Assembly (NCBI GenBank): GCA_009103225.1
Contig: RHPI01002069.1
Span: 2,210,383-2,274,382 of the forward strand
DNA length: 64,000 nucleotides
Source: Chlorokybus atmophyticus
Taxonomy: Eukaryota > Streptophyta > Chlorokybophyceae > Chlorokybales > Chlorokybaceae
Direction of reading: 5' to 3'
Every line of letters begins with the position of its first letter. Positions within the stretch are counted from its first letter, which is position 1. Position numbers and translations under genes: made by a program. Positions 22,482 to 33,238 of the stretch are shown here, one piece after another. The notes under the pieces are model-generated. The model made no database searches. It was given only the letters and a program-made list of their open reading frames with translations, and had not been told where the DNA came from.

Positions 22482-23097
22482 TGTAACAGTCGAGGCCAAG
22501 TTTCATAACTTATGGTGAATATCGGCGAGTTGTGAGTCTGCTGCAGATATCAATCGGGGCCTAGGACCAGTCCGGAAGATGCCAGAAAACGGAGGGCCAG
22601 TCGAGAAGGGCTCGATCAGATTTCTGGAAGGGCCTGGCGCCAAATTATATAACTCAGTCATATGGGCACCAGATGAGGAGATCTTTAATGCATATGAAGA
22701 TCTACAAGTGTACTACAAGATTCTGCAAGAGTATACTAGCTTCTAGTTCCGTCTAGCGTTAGAATCGTCTGATAGTAGCAAGTGCAGATCGTTAAAAGAG
22801 ACATTTCACTATGTGCAAAACAACCTTTGGCTCCTTAGTTTCTTGTGTGCAAGCTTAGTGGTGGTTGGAAGGGGTTGCTAGCGTGTGTCCACTGGTGTGT
22901 GCTTGCTTGTATGACGATTCAAGGCGCTACACACAAGTCGGTGTGTAGCTTCGAGCGCATGCGCGTGCGTACGCGAGTGGCGGGACGCGTGTGTGTGCTT
23001 GCCAGAGAGCGCAAGGTTCCGGTGTGAATACCGTGTCTTGGTGAGAGGGTTGTTGATTGGACCAACTCACAGGTGACAAGGCACGAGCACCGTCACA
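22482..23097 (+). repeat. 3' LTR of gypsy element 2
   Basis: It starts TGTAACAGTCGAGGCC straight after the purine tract and ends CGTCACA. It matches the inverted solo LTR at 8043-8702. It shares AAGGTTCCGGTGTGAA with the otherwise different LTR of element 1. Confidence 0.9.
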
Positions 23098-23886
23098 GCA
23101 GTCATTGCCGATGAAGCATAACTTATTGAGAATATATGTAAATGTAAGTGCAAACGGAAGAAAGAACTTCAGATCATTTTAATTATAGCATACGCGCTGT
23201 ACATTTTTACAATTCATGCTATACATATGGATGTTTAAGACACCACACGTGAGGCCCTTCAGCTGCGGTACGCTACATGTGCAAAAGAGACAACCAATAA
23301 CCTGAGCGATACGACACGATCTCACAAATACGGTACTGCATTTGCTTACTGAATGAAGACATGATGAGTGGGTGGGTGGGGACCGGTTAGGGGCATTGCG
23401 ATATGTACCTTTCGAACTTCATTGGAGCAAGTTACGAGTAAAATACAAATTCTGTGAGGTTGATTGATTTCAGCGACATTTGATGCAATGCATGATGAGC
23501 TACTAATAGTTTACATGTTACCTGCTAACACATAGCAGAGATTTGTCATCTTGTTCACTGGCCAGCAATGAGAGCAAGGCTGGATGAACTGGTCTCGAGT
23601 TAAGAGCACCTTGATCGTAGAGCATGCAGGCGCTTTCCCAAAGCACCTCTTATATCGAGGGCGGACTGCACTGACAACTAGACTCTTTGTGGTCGCCACG
23701 TCGGACAAATCCTGGCCCCTCCACGCTGTCAACCACGGACACGTCACGTGACACGCACGCCTGCGTCAGACTTCAAACACACAGGCTGACGCTTCTGTCA
23801 ACCAAACCAGGCCAAAGCACACCAGGCCAGACTACATCAGGCCTGGTTACGTCATCACGTCAAGGACAGCGGCGGCGGTGGTGGTG
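23098..23886. other. Upstream region of the dioxygenase gene
   Basis: No gene seen. Just before the start codon there are repeated AGGCC boxes (ACCAGGCCAAAG, ACCAGGCCAGAC, ATCAGGCCTGG at about 23805-23845) and an E-box-like TCACGTGA at 23744-23751. These are likely promoter or 5' UTR. Confidence 0.4.
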
Positions 23887-26800
23887 ATGGCGTGTCCTCA
23901 CGGCCACGGCCATGGAGATGGCGGCGATGTTGAAGGGTTGGGAGGGCCCGGTGGAGTGTACTACAAGGAGTACCTGCAGCTGGACGGCCTGCTGAAGGCG
24001 CAGAAGCCGGTCACGACGGCGCATGACGAGATGCTATTCATCGTCACACACCAGGTAGAATTTTCTGGTATAACCGATAAGATCTCCTACAATAGAGCTT
24101 TGTGGTCCCTGTTGTATAGGGTGATTTCTGATCAGAGTCGGTGAATTGACGTTAACAAGGAGTTGCCATAACGAGGGAGACCGAAATTGCTGAGTCATTT
24201 CCCCCTGTTTGGGCAGGCGTATGAGCTGTGGTTCAAGCAGATGCTGCACGAGCTGCGTTCTGTGCAAGAGGTGTTTCTTAAACCCCCCGTGTCGGAGCGT
24301 CACATGCTGCTGGTAAGCACAGCTCTGTGTGCGCGTGTCTGCGTGTATGTCAGTGACATGTCGCACAAAACATCTCTATGTGTTAAGCAACAATTCAGCT
24401 GTTTGATGGAAGCAGCGCTCCCCCNNNNNNNNNNNNNNNNNNNNNNNNNNNNNNNNNNNNNNNNNNNNNNNNNNNNNNNNNNNNNNNNNNNNNNNNNNNN
24501 NNNNNNNNNNNNNNNNNNNNNNNNNNNNNNNNNNNNNNNNNNNNNNNNNNNNNNNNNNNNNNNNNNNNNNNNNNNNNNNNNNNNNNNNNNNNNNNNNNNN
24601 NNNNNNNNNNNNNNNNNNNNNNNNNNNNNNNNNNNNNNNNNNNNNNNNNNNNNNNNNNNNNNNNNNNNNNNNNNNNNNNNNNNNNNNNNNNNNNNNNNNN
24701 NNNNNNNNNNNNNNNNNNNNNNNNNNNNNNNNNNNNNNNNNNNNNNNNNNNNNNNNNNNNNNNNNNNNNNNNNNNNNNNNNNNNNNNNNNNNNNNNNNCC
24801 CCCCCCCCCCCCCCCCCCCCCCCCTTCTTGTCTGCACGCGCATGCACATACGGACACACGGACACGCAAACATCATCCACGCGCAAACATGCACACACAT
24901 ACACACGTTTGAGTGCGTACACGCACATACACGCACACAAACCCCCCGTTCCCCCCCGCCCTCCCACCCACAGCAAGCATGCGCGCGCGTGCACACACAC
25001 GCACCCTCGCACCCCCCCCCACACACACGGTCGCGCACGCACACACGCGCCACCCACCCACCCCATACCATCCTCTCGCCCACCTATACACACACTTGTA
25101 CTAGTCATGCACACCCATGCATGCGGCTTACGCACACACTCGCACATGTGGTCTGCAGGCATACTCACATACGTGGTGGTCAGGTCACTTCAAGGCTCAA
25201 CCGAGTGTCAGAAATACTGCGCCTACTTGTCCAACAATTCCAGGTAGGCACTCAAACAACACTCAATGTGCGCACTTAAAGCACCATCATGCTCCACCAG
25301 AACTCACCACTCGTATGAACAACACAACAATCACATATCAACACCAGGTGCTCGAGACCATGACCGCAATGGACTTTCTAGAGTTCCGCGACAAGCTCGT
25401 GCCCGCGAGCGGGTTCCAAGTGAGTACTATTGCGCATATGTTTGACCCTTGATGACGTGGTAAAGAGGGCTTGATGTTCAGTTGTCTTTTAGAGTCTTCA
25501 ATTCAGAGAGCTGGAGTTTCTCCTTGGCGCGTCCTCCCACATTCAGCCCGACCACAGACACGACGCCAAAGCGCACGCCTTCTACTCCCACTTTCAAACA
25601 CTGTGCGTGAATCAACCATCTCAGTCTAACTCACTCAGTCTTACTCACTTCACCCACTTGCTTGCACTGAATACCCTCGTCATTTTTTCACTCTTTGCTT
25701 GAATTGTGATCAAGTCGAGTTGTTGGCCCTTAATTGTCATGCCTTGTGCTTGGTGTGTTTCAGTGACGCGGAGGGGTTGAAGGACAAGAGCAACCAACAG
25801 AGTCTGTTCAGTTTGGTGAGTGCTTGAAGAAAGCGATACATGGCACTTACTGTTCCACCTTGTACGTGTGCGTATGCATGTATGTGTACGTGTTATCTTT
25901 ATTTGCACTCAGTGTGGTGTTGCTGACGCTACCAGGTTGAGAGGTGGCTGGAGCGCACTCCCGGGCTGCACGATGGCCACGCGCAGCACAGCAGCAAGTG
26001 TTACGACAGCGACGACAATAACACTGACAGCAACAACAGCAATGTTGAGAAGCCTTTCTGCTTCTGGTGTGCTTATCAGCAAGCCGTCAGACGCATGATC
26101 GCTGACAGGTGCGCTGACATATGGACACAAAAGTATACAGTAGTGATGGCAAAGGTTGTTGTCTTACAACCATCCAACCCGATTTTGTAAACAGAAGGAA
26201 AGCTATCCGTCTGGACGTGTCTGAGGGCGTGCGCCGGTCGCTGCAGGCAGACTGCGACAAGCTGGAGGTGAGTGGGGGTAGAGTGGTGTCAATACCGTTG
26301 TCAACACCATCACAAGCGAATTTTCACTTCCACCTGCACCGTCACATCTTACTTATTCACGCTTACAGTTGAGTGTTCCACGCTTTACCCTACGTTGTTT
26401 GGCATGTATATGCCATCAGCATCCTGCTATGGCCAGTGACATCAACATCCATGTGCATGCTCGCCATGACTTGCGTAGCACGCGTTGTTTTGCCGCGAGT
26501 TTTGCATCGGCACATCCCAGCCGTCGGTTTGCGAGGGTCATAGATCGGATGATGGACTTTGCATGGTACCGCCCAGCCTTCGCGCGAACCGGCGGGCCAG
26601 TGCTTAGGGTTTATAAACGTCTCTAGTTGCCAGTCGAGGTACCTGCTGCGTAGTTGACTCATCTGGCGTACTATTCTTTCGCCTTTTACTAAAGAATACC
26701 GTGGGTTATCTACACATCGCAGCCTATCCCAATTTTTGTGAGGCCTCATCTGAGGCCCACTCATACACACACCACAACACAACAGCATCCACGGTACATC

Positions 26801-27945
26801 CACTCATCTAACAACCATACAACATATCATACCAGTAACACCCGTACCCACACATTTCCGCATGTGAACGCACACCGCACACATACTTTACACATATTTC
26901 ACAAATAACAATTGCATCCTCACAGCGTTGCTTCCGACACTCTCTCGTTCAACTTACTGACTTTCACCAGCACATGTTAACCACAAGGTGTCGGAGCACG
27001 CGATTCACGCACTCGTGCATGCATGTGAGGTTCGGATATGACAAGCAGCTGCTTCTGCAGGCTTCGTACGGTGTGCTGTTTGATAAAAGCGAGTATGCCA
27101 ACAGCGTGGCCTCAGGCGCACGTCGCATGTCCCTCAAGGCCACACAGGTGAAACCGTTGTCCATGAAGCTGGCTACATTCTTCTCGAATACACTTTCACT
27201 CGTGTTGTTCGTTGTGGTCACACTCATGCACACGGCGCTGACTGTGTGGCAATCTGCAGGGAGCACTCTTGATCATGCTTTACCGTGATGAGCCGCTCTT
27301 CAATATACCATTCGAAATGCTGCAGGCAAGTAACACTCAAGCTCATCTTCTTCTTCGTGTCAATCTGGCGTTTGTTTGCATGGCACACACATCGCAGAAT
27401 GTTGGTTGACTTGTAAGGTTCTTGTACAACAAAACCTGGAGTCAGGGCTCTTATTCTGGTTTAATTCGCGCATGTAGAAACTGATGGACATTGATGAGCA
27501 CCTCAGCAAGTGGCGCTACCAGCACCTCATGATGGTAAGCACTCGTAGTCTCGTGCTTCTACTACTCCACCCAACAGACACAATCGTCCGCAATTCATGT
27601 TAAGGACGGTCACATTGCTGCATGCATGCATGCATGCATACGCAAACAAATATCCGACCAGTTGCTTCGCACCTACGCCATGTGACAGCGAAACAACAAT
27701 TCCAACATCAACAACCATAATAGCATCAATCCCAACCACAATCTCTCTCTCAGGTCCAGCGCATGATTGGCAGCCGCGTTGGCACCGGCGGCAGCACCGG
27801 CGAGTCGTACCTGCGGTCGACGCTGGGTTCCAAGAGCAGGGCCTTCGCCGACCTGTTCTCCCTGTCCAACTACTACCTGCCGAGATCGCACCTGCCGGCG
27901 CTGCCGGAGGGACTGCGGGAACGCCTGTCGCACTTTCTCAGATGA
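23887..27945 (+). CDS. TDO: Tryptophan 2,3-dioxygenase, 12 exons
   Basis: Heme enzyme that opens the indole ring of L-Trp to N-formylkynurenine, the first step of the kynurenine route; cytosolic homotetramer in known members. Exons: 23887-24054, 24217-24312, 25184-25243, 25348-25419, 25493-25602, 25764-25815, 25936-26108, 26195-26267, 27061-27147, 27260-27325, 27478-27534, 27754-27945. The joined frame is open and gives 401 aa, near the usual ~400. Seen: THQ|AYELWFKQ with the distal His, FRDKLVPASGFQ with the substrate Arg region, ERWLERTPG, WRYQHLMMVQRMIG with the proximal heme His, and GTGGSTG. The start is the ATG 168 bases before the first donor. Intron 10 uses a GC donor (GCAAGT at 27326). 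The gap at 24425-24798 lies in intron 2 and removes no coding sequence, because the protein continues straight from exon 2 to 3. Confidence 0.95.
24425..24798. other. Assembly gap of 374 N
   Basis: Undetermined bases in intron 2 of the dioxygenase gene. CCCC lies on the left and a run of 26 C (24799-24824) on the right, so the gap probably reflects a long poly-C tract that could not be sequenced. Confidence 0.98.
24830..25095. repeat. CA/CG-rich low-complexity tract
   Basis: Long run of CACA, CGCA and CCCC on the plus strand in intron 2 of the dioxygenase gene. Similar tracts lie in introns at 33290-33600, 39425-39610 and 61700-61742. All three frames stay open through it by composition only. 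Confidence 0.85.
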
Positions 27946-28582
27946 GAATATTGATATAGATTGGGTTGTGGTTGTGGCTACTACTGGTGGCTGCGGTGAA
28001 TAATGGAAAGGGTGGTGTCTGCGCTGTGCAATGGTGATGGTGAGCTTTGTTGGAGTGGGGTCTGAGTGATGGTACTGTGGATTGCTTGCGTTGCAATGCT
28101 GCAGGGTGTATGTGCAGTTTGGTTGAATAGCTGCCAGGCAATATGCCATGTTTTGGGAATGCTTGAGGTTGAACCATAACAGACATTAGGTGTTCAACCT
28201 GCCTCCTAGTTGATAGTCTGCATATAAAACCTTTTGATGAGCGGACTGCTGGATGCATATAGCTGTGTGTACGCGCAATGTACATCCTCAAGGCGTTGGT
28301 GTCAAGGACTCATGAATGGCTGCTATGCTATGTAGTGCAATAGCGCTTCCTCCAAAATCCAGTCACGATATGATCAGTGCGTGGCACAAGTTTTGATACA
28401 GACCTAATGTAGTCCCAGCTACCACATGAGCAAAGTGCTGATGTGCTATACGTAATAATACACTGATGAATTGCTGCGCCAGCAGTGCTTCCCACAACGG
28501 CTGCCAAGCATATACGCGCAATCAGGTTCTGTTCTGTATAAACCTAAACTACTACTACTCAACAGTTGTACAGTTTGCAGCG
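27946..28582. other. Convergent 3' intergenic region
   Basis: About 640 bases between the stop codons of the dioxygenase (+) and SERINC (-). No coding feature seen. It must hold both 3' UTRs. Confidence 0.6.
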
Positions 28583-31500
28583 TCAAAACTCTCGTCCTCT
28601 CACAATGAACGGCACAACCATAGTCCAAACTGCCAGCAACAAACAATGTTTATCAGTACAAATGCTCCTGGTGAAAAAAAAACAAAAACTGACCCTGATG
28701 AAACTGACCAGACACGAGCCAATATGCACACATGCTGCACAAAGATGCGCACGCACACACAACCATGCCAGATGTGTGACGACTATACTTACTGTACAGC
28801 AGTGCAGACACCCATTCCGACACGAGCTTCACCCACGTGCTCGTCCACCCAATATCTATCGCCCACCTGTTGTAGCGAGTTGCCCCCACATTGTTACAAG
28901 CTGCACTTGTTACAACCTGTACTTCAGTACGGACATAGGCGCTTACTTTGTGGAGGTAGCTGTTAGGTTCCAAGAAGTGAAAAGCATGGCAACATACATG
29001 GCGGCCTGCAAGAGATGACACCATCAACAGAATGATTGCAACTCAATGGTTGTGGTTGTGGTTGTGGTTGTGGTTGTGGTTGTGGACAAGGACATCAATA
29101 GCATCAGTATCAATATTGCCATTGTCAACATAACAATGTGCATCAGGCAGACACTCACCGTGCAGAACACGAAATGGAAGAATGCGTAGCTGTACGAAAC
29201 TTCAGCGTCGTCTGTGCCGCGCATGTCTGCTTGCTTTGCCGATGCAATCTGAAACACAACCACATTAGCAACATCGTTTCACCATGCAGTAATTCAATAG
29301 TTGTCAGACTCAAACCAACAGCGGTTCATGTATTTAGCAACAGTATGCAAGTCACAGTGTGTACATACACCTTCAACTACAACATAAGATGGCAGGGTAG
29401 GCAGTGTATCTGTACCATTGCATCAACTTACATGTGCCTCCTGCAAGTTCCAACACAAAGCCAAACACATGCATAAAAGGGCATCGCATACCGCAAAAGC
29501 TTTTGACTCTATTCCCGAGGACGCCGTGGAGTAAACAACGGTCAACAGAGCAAGGATGAAACTCTGCACGACACAAAAGACAAAGGGGATCTTCAGCCAA
29601 CCCGGACTGGAAGCATATAACATGCACACAACCCCATCACCAAATGCTCCTGTTCAATAAGGTAATTGCCACTTCACTCACCACAATGTTGGTCCACTCC
29701 TTCTCGCTGCCCGTTTGCCGCTCTCGCGTGTTGCATCGCGAAGTGAACTTGCCCGCGTCTACTGGCTCACTGTGTGCAAGTTGGGACAATCACTTCAAGC
29801 AGTTGCATGTGTTGTGGCTGTGCAAATGGGTGCGCAGCAGACTATGCAGCAACAAAACACAGGCCCACCCTACCTCATGATGGCTGAATAGCACAAATAA
29901 AAGCAGTATATGCTCATAATGCCTGATGTCATCAACCCTGCATTCACCTGCAAAGAACAACAAAGTATGTGTAATGTACCACATTATGTAGAGCTTAAAT
30001 CTAAGTCACACAACCATTAGTTGACTGACCGATGTGTTTGAACGTGAACATGAGTGCATGTAGGTTATGTACGTATGTAACTTGACTTGAAGTGACAAAG
30101 TCACCACACAACAGCTGCAGTCCCAACGCAATTGTGTCATACCTTAGGGTGAAGGGAGATGGCGGTGAAGCCAATGGCGAACGCAATAGTGAGGGTGACG
30201 AACGTGATGTTACGGCCGCAATTGGAGTGCGGGACGAAGAATATGAAGCAGAAAATCATTATTGCTAAGGCGCCGATGTAGCACACCACACTCACGGAGA
30301 TAATCGCCCACTTACTGCGTGGTTTCTTTTTTGTGAGTTTCAGCCTGGTTTCCAATGTAAGGACTGCCATGCACGAGTGGATCTGATTGCTTACCGGTTG
30401 TCGTGTTCAAGCCACCTTTCGTTCAACTCGTAGATGAAGTCTAGCAGGATGATGACCTGGATTAGCAGAAAGATCCTGCATGTAACAGCAGGTCACACAT
30501 GCATCACGGCTGAACTCACTGAGGTCACACACAGTGCAACTTTTGGCTAAATTATCCCAATAGTAGCACAAAGATCTATAATGCGCACGCACGCTCACAC
30601 ACACGCACGCATGCACACCAAGCATCTCCTTTTGTCAGCAGCAATTACTCACCCAGCTCCGATGCGCGCAGCCTGACCTGCAAGTCAGCATGACACATCA
30701 GCATCACAACTGCCAATACCGACGGTGCCTTTTTATTGTGCAAGACTCACGCACCGTATGCTTGCATGACGGCGCTAGGTATAAGAAACGGCAGGAACAA
30801 CAGCCCGAAGAACAGCAACACCTTCAGTGGCCACACCCCGTAATGCCACACCGCGCGAGGGCTGTCCGAGCGCTTGATCGCCAGCGTGCTCACCATCATG
30901 ATGAAGAAGAAGCTCTGCTCAGACACGCGCATGTGCGAAAAGTGGTGTGTACAGATGAACAAATGTTGGGACATCATAGCGTGCATGCATGCATACGTGC
31001 GAGTGCACGTGTGCGTGAGCGTGCACAGGTAAGTAAGACCGCAACTATGAGCAATGACCACCTATGTGGCAGGTTGTTCGGTGTCATACACCACACACAT
31101 GAAGTGCTGTACTGATGCCTCATATGTGTGCCCAAATTACGCATGGCTTGTGCAATGTGGCTCATAACATGCTTTTCAATGGTACAAACCACCACGAGTG
31201 TTGGCACAAGGTTGGAATGATGGTGAATGCTGCGTTCCTGGGGTACTTACAAAGCAGCCAAAACTCAATCGCAGCACCGCCTCCTTGCCAAGACACCCCG
31301 CATCGCCGTTGCACTTTACAAACACTGCAAAAGCATACCCACATCAATCACAACTTATCAATCAGGAACACGCAAGCACAAGCAGTCCTGCGAACACTCT
31401 CACACACACACATGCGCAAGCGGGCCCACGTACATGCACGCACGCACACACGTTGACAGTGATTCATCATTGATGTAAACTCAACACCGGAGTCTTCGCT

Positions 31501-32049
31501 ATATACTTAACAAAAAGCAGCAACAACAAGGACACCATGCAGTGCCGTGCAGGATAAAGACAACAGCCACCACCGCAAATGGGTATGCACCTTAGCATGT
31601 ACGTCTGCAAAGTAAGCTGCATGCAAAACAAAGCAACCGGTATGCAATTTATTATTGCAAGCGAGCAATTTGGTGACATGTCTGCCTTGATAGCTTCTTA
31701 CAAAATGCCACAGTTACTGTGCAACGCATTCATGTAAAGGACAAGCATCCTGTTGCTTCCCAAAAACTTGAACCAGCAATAAGTGATCACTTGCGTGTTA
31801 CAAAGCTGCAGCAGTAGCACTACTTGATGAAGTAAGCAAGCAAGCAAGCAGGTAAGCAAGCAGCAGTGGAAGTGTGTACACAATCAGAGTCAATTGGGTT
31901 TTCAACTCACCACTGATGGAGTCATTGACGTGTTTGGCGTAATCCCTGAAAATCCACATGAGCAGGGAGGCAACCAGGAAGAGCGCCATGTAGATCCACT
32001 TCGCCCATGTCAATCGCCCCCCAAAGCAGCACGTCCTCGCTCCCCCCAT
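28583..32049 (-). CDS. SERINC: SERINC/TMS1 membrane protein, 13 exons
   Basis: Multi-pass membrane protein of the serine incorporator family, linked to serine use in phosphatidylserine and sphingolipid synthesis and to lipid scrambling. Minus-strand exons from the start: 32049-31911, 31324-31251, 30914-30755, 30677-30653, 30475-30395, 30344-30143, 29947-29874, 29769-29682, 29563-29492, 29248-29159, 29005-28947, 28866-28793, 28629-28583. All junctions keep frame; 394 aa. Seen: Cys pair near the N-terminus, CNGDAGCLGKEAVLRLS, GAGIFLLIQVIILLDF, VNAGLMTSGIMSIYCFYL, SEPVDAG, VSYSYAFFHFVF and the C-terminal IWTMVVPFIVRGREF, all typical of the family, plus about ten hydrophobic segments. Exon 4 has only 25 bases and intron 5 about 50. 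It starts divergently from ALG12. Confidence 0.95.
29045..29085. repeat. (TGGTTG)n microsatellite
   Basis: About six copies of TGGTTG within SERINC intron 10. Confidence 0.85.
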
Positions 32050-33238
32050 GTTTTAAAGTACTTCCCTTGACCTACGTGAAGTCTAATGTGGTGCGGCCTG
32101 GCCTGGCCGAATCTGGTGTAGCCTGCTCTGTCCTGGCCTGGTCTGGACGCTGCTGCTCCAACTGCAATTGCCAGTACCTCTAGCCTAAGCAGTAGGTCAG
32201 CTCCTGACCTGGTGCACTGCTAGAAGCTCAAATCCAAACCAATGCACAGCACGGATAGCCCACCAGGCCGTCCTCCCGCCGCCCCAGCCTGGCCTGGCCT
32301 GACGGACTTTGTGACTGACTCAGACACTAGCGTAACGCATTACAGTGCCAAAGGGCGTAACGGCACTAGCGTGACGGTCGTTGACACCAAATTGCCAAAT
32401 GCCACTAACAAACTTCCTTTGCTTAAAAAAGCTCTTGCGGAAGTTCCGCCGCTGATGCTCCTAGCCGGAACGCGGGTTGCCGTATATCGCGCCAACAAAC
32501 AATACTGAACTTGCCAACCAGGTATGCGGTGAGCCGGTAGGTCGTTCCTTGCTGACGCCAGGCACAGCAAGCAACGGCGGCGGCGGCGGCGGCGGCGGCC
32601 GTGGGCATGTAGGTGTCCTGCTTGCCGTGGGTTTTAATATATTGCGCAAGTGTAAACGTACAACGTGCTGCACTGTTCAGTTCATGCGTCATAGTGCTGC
32701 TGTGCCATGGGGAGGCATGGGTTGGTGTGCAAGTGTAAGCATGCAGGCCAGTGAGCATTGGGAGAAACCCCGTCTCGCGTGCTTGGGATGATGCTGTAAG
32801 GTGACACACAAGCGATATAGTATGTACCTCTCAAGTTTGACTGTTGTCGTGTGATGAATGCATGCATGCGCATGACATTAGTGCGCCACTGTATATGGTG
32901 TGCTTCCAGGAAATGCGCCAGCATATGCCTCATTGTGAAGTTTGCCCTTCCATATTTGCAGTAAAAGCTACTGTTTGGAAGCTATCTCCGCACTATGCTT
33001 AGCACCAGACACTGCATGTGGTCACATTGTTTCAGCATCCTTGACAATAGAGGCAGCTAAGCTCCGTCACACGTACGTATTACTTTTTTGTGGTGTGCCA
33101 TTCTTCAGGTCTTGAATGTACGACAGCCAACTGACTTCAAGGATTCGAGCAAAATTGTATGCTGTCAAGCTCTAATTGACATTATGTACACGCGCTTTCT
33201 CTGATTTCCTTCACCGGCAACGTAATACTTTTCCCAGT
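32050..33238. other. Divergent promoter region SERINC/ALG12
   Basis: About 1.2 kb between two divergent start codons. On the SERINC strand, repeated CAGGCC boxes lie at about 32090-32145 (for example CCAGACCAGGCCAGG). An 88-codon open frame at 32242-32508 (+) has no recognisable motif. A (CGG)n tract lies at 32575-32599. I see no further gene. Confidence 0.5.

Noticed and set aside
32242-32508. 88-codon plus-strand frame in the SERINC/ALG12 promoter region
   Set aside because: No motif, no splice partner in phase with ALG12 exon 2, and CCTGGCC repeats inside it; not enough to call a gene.
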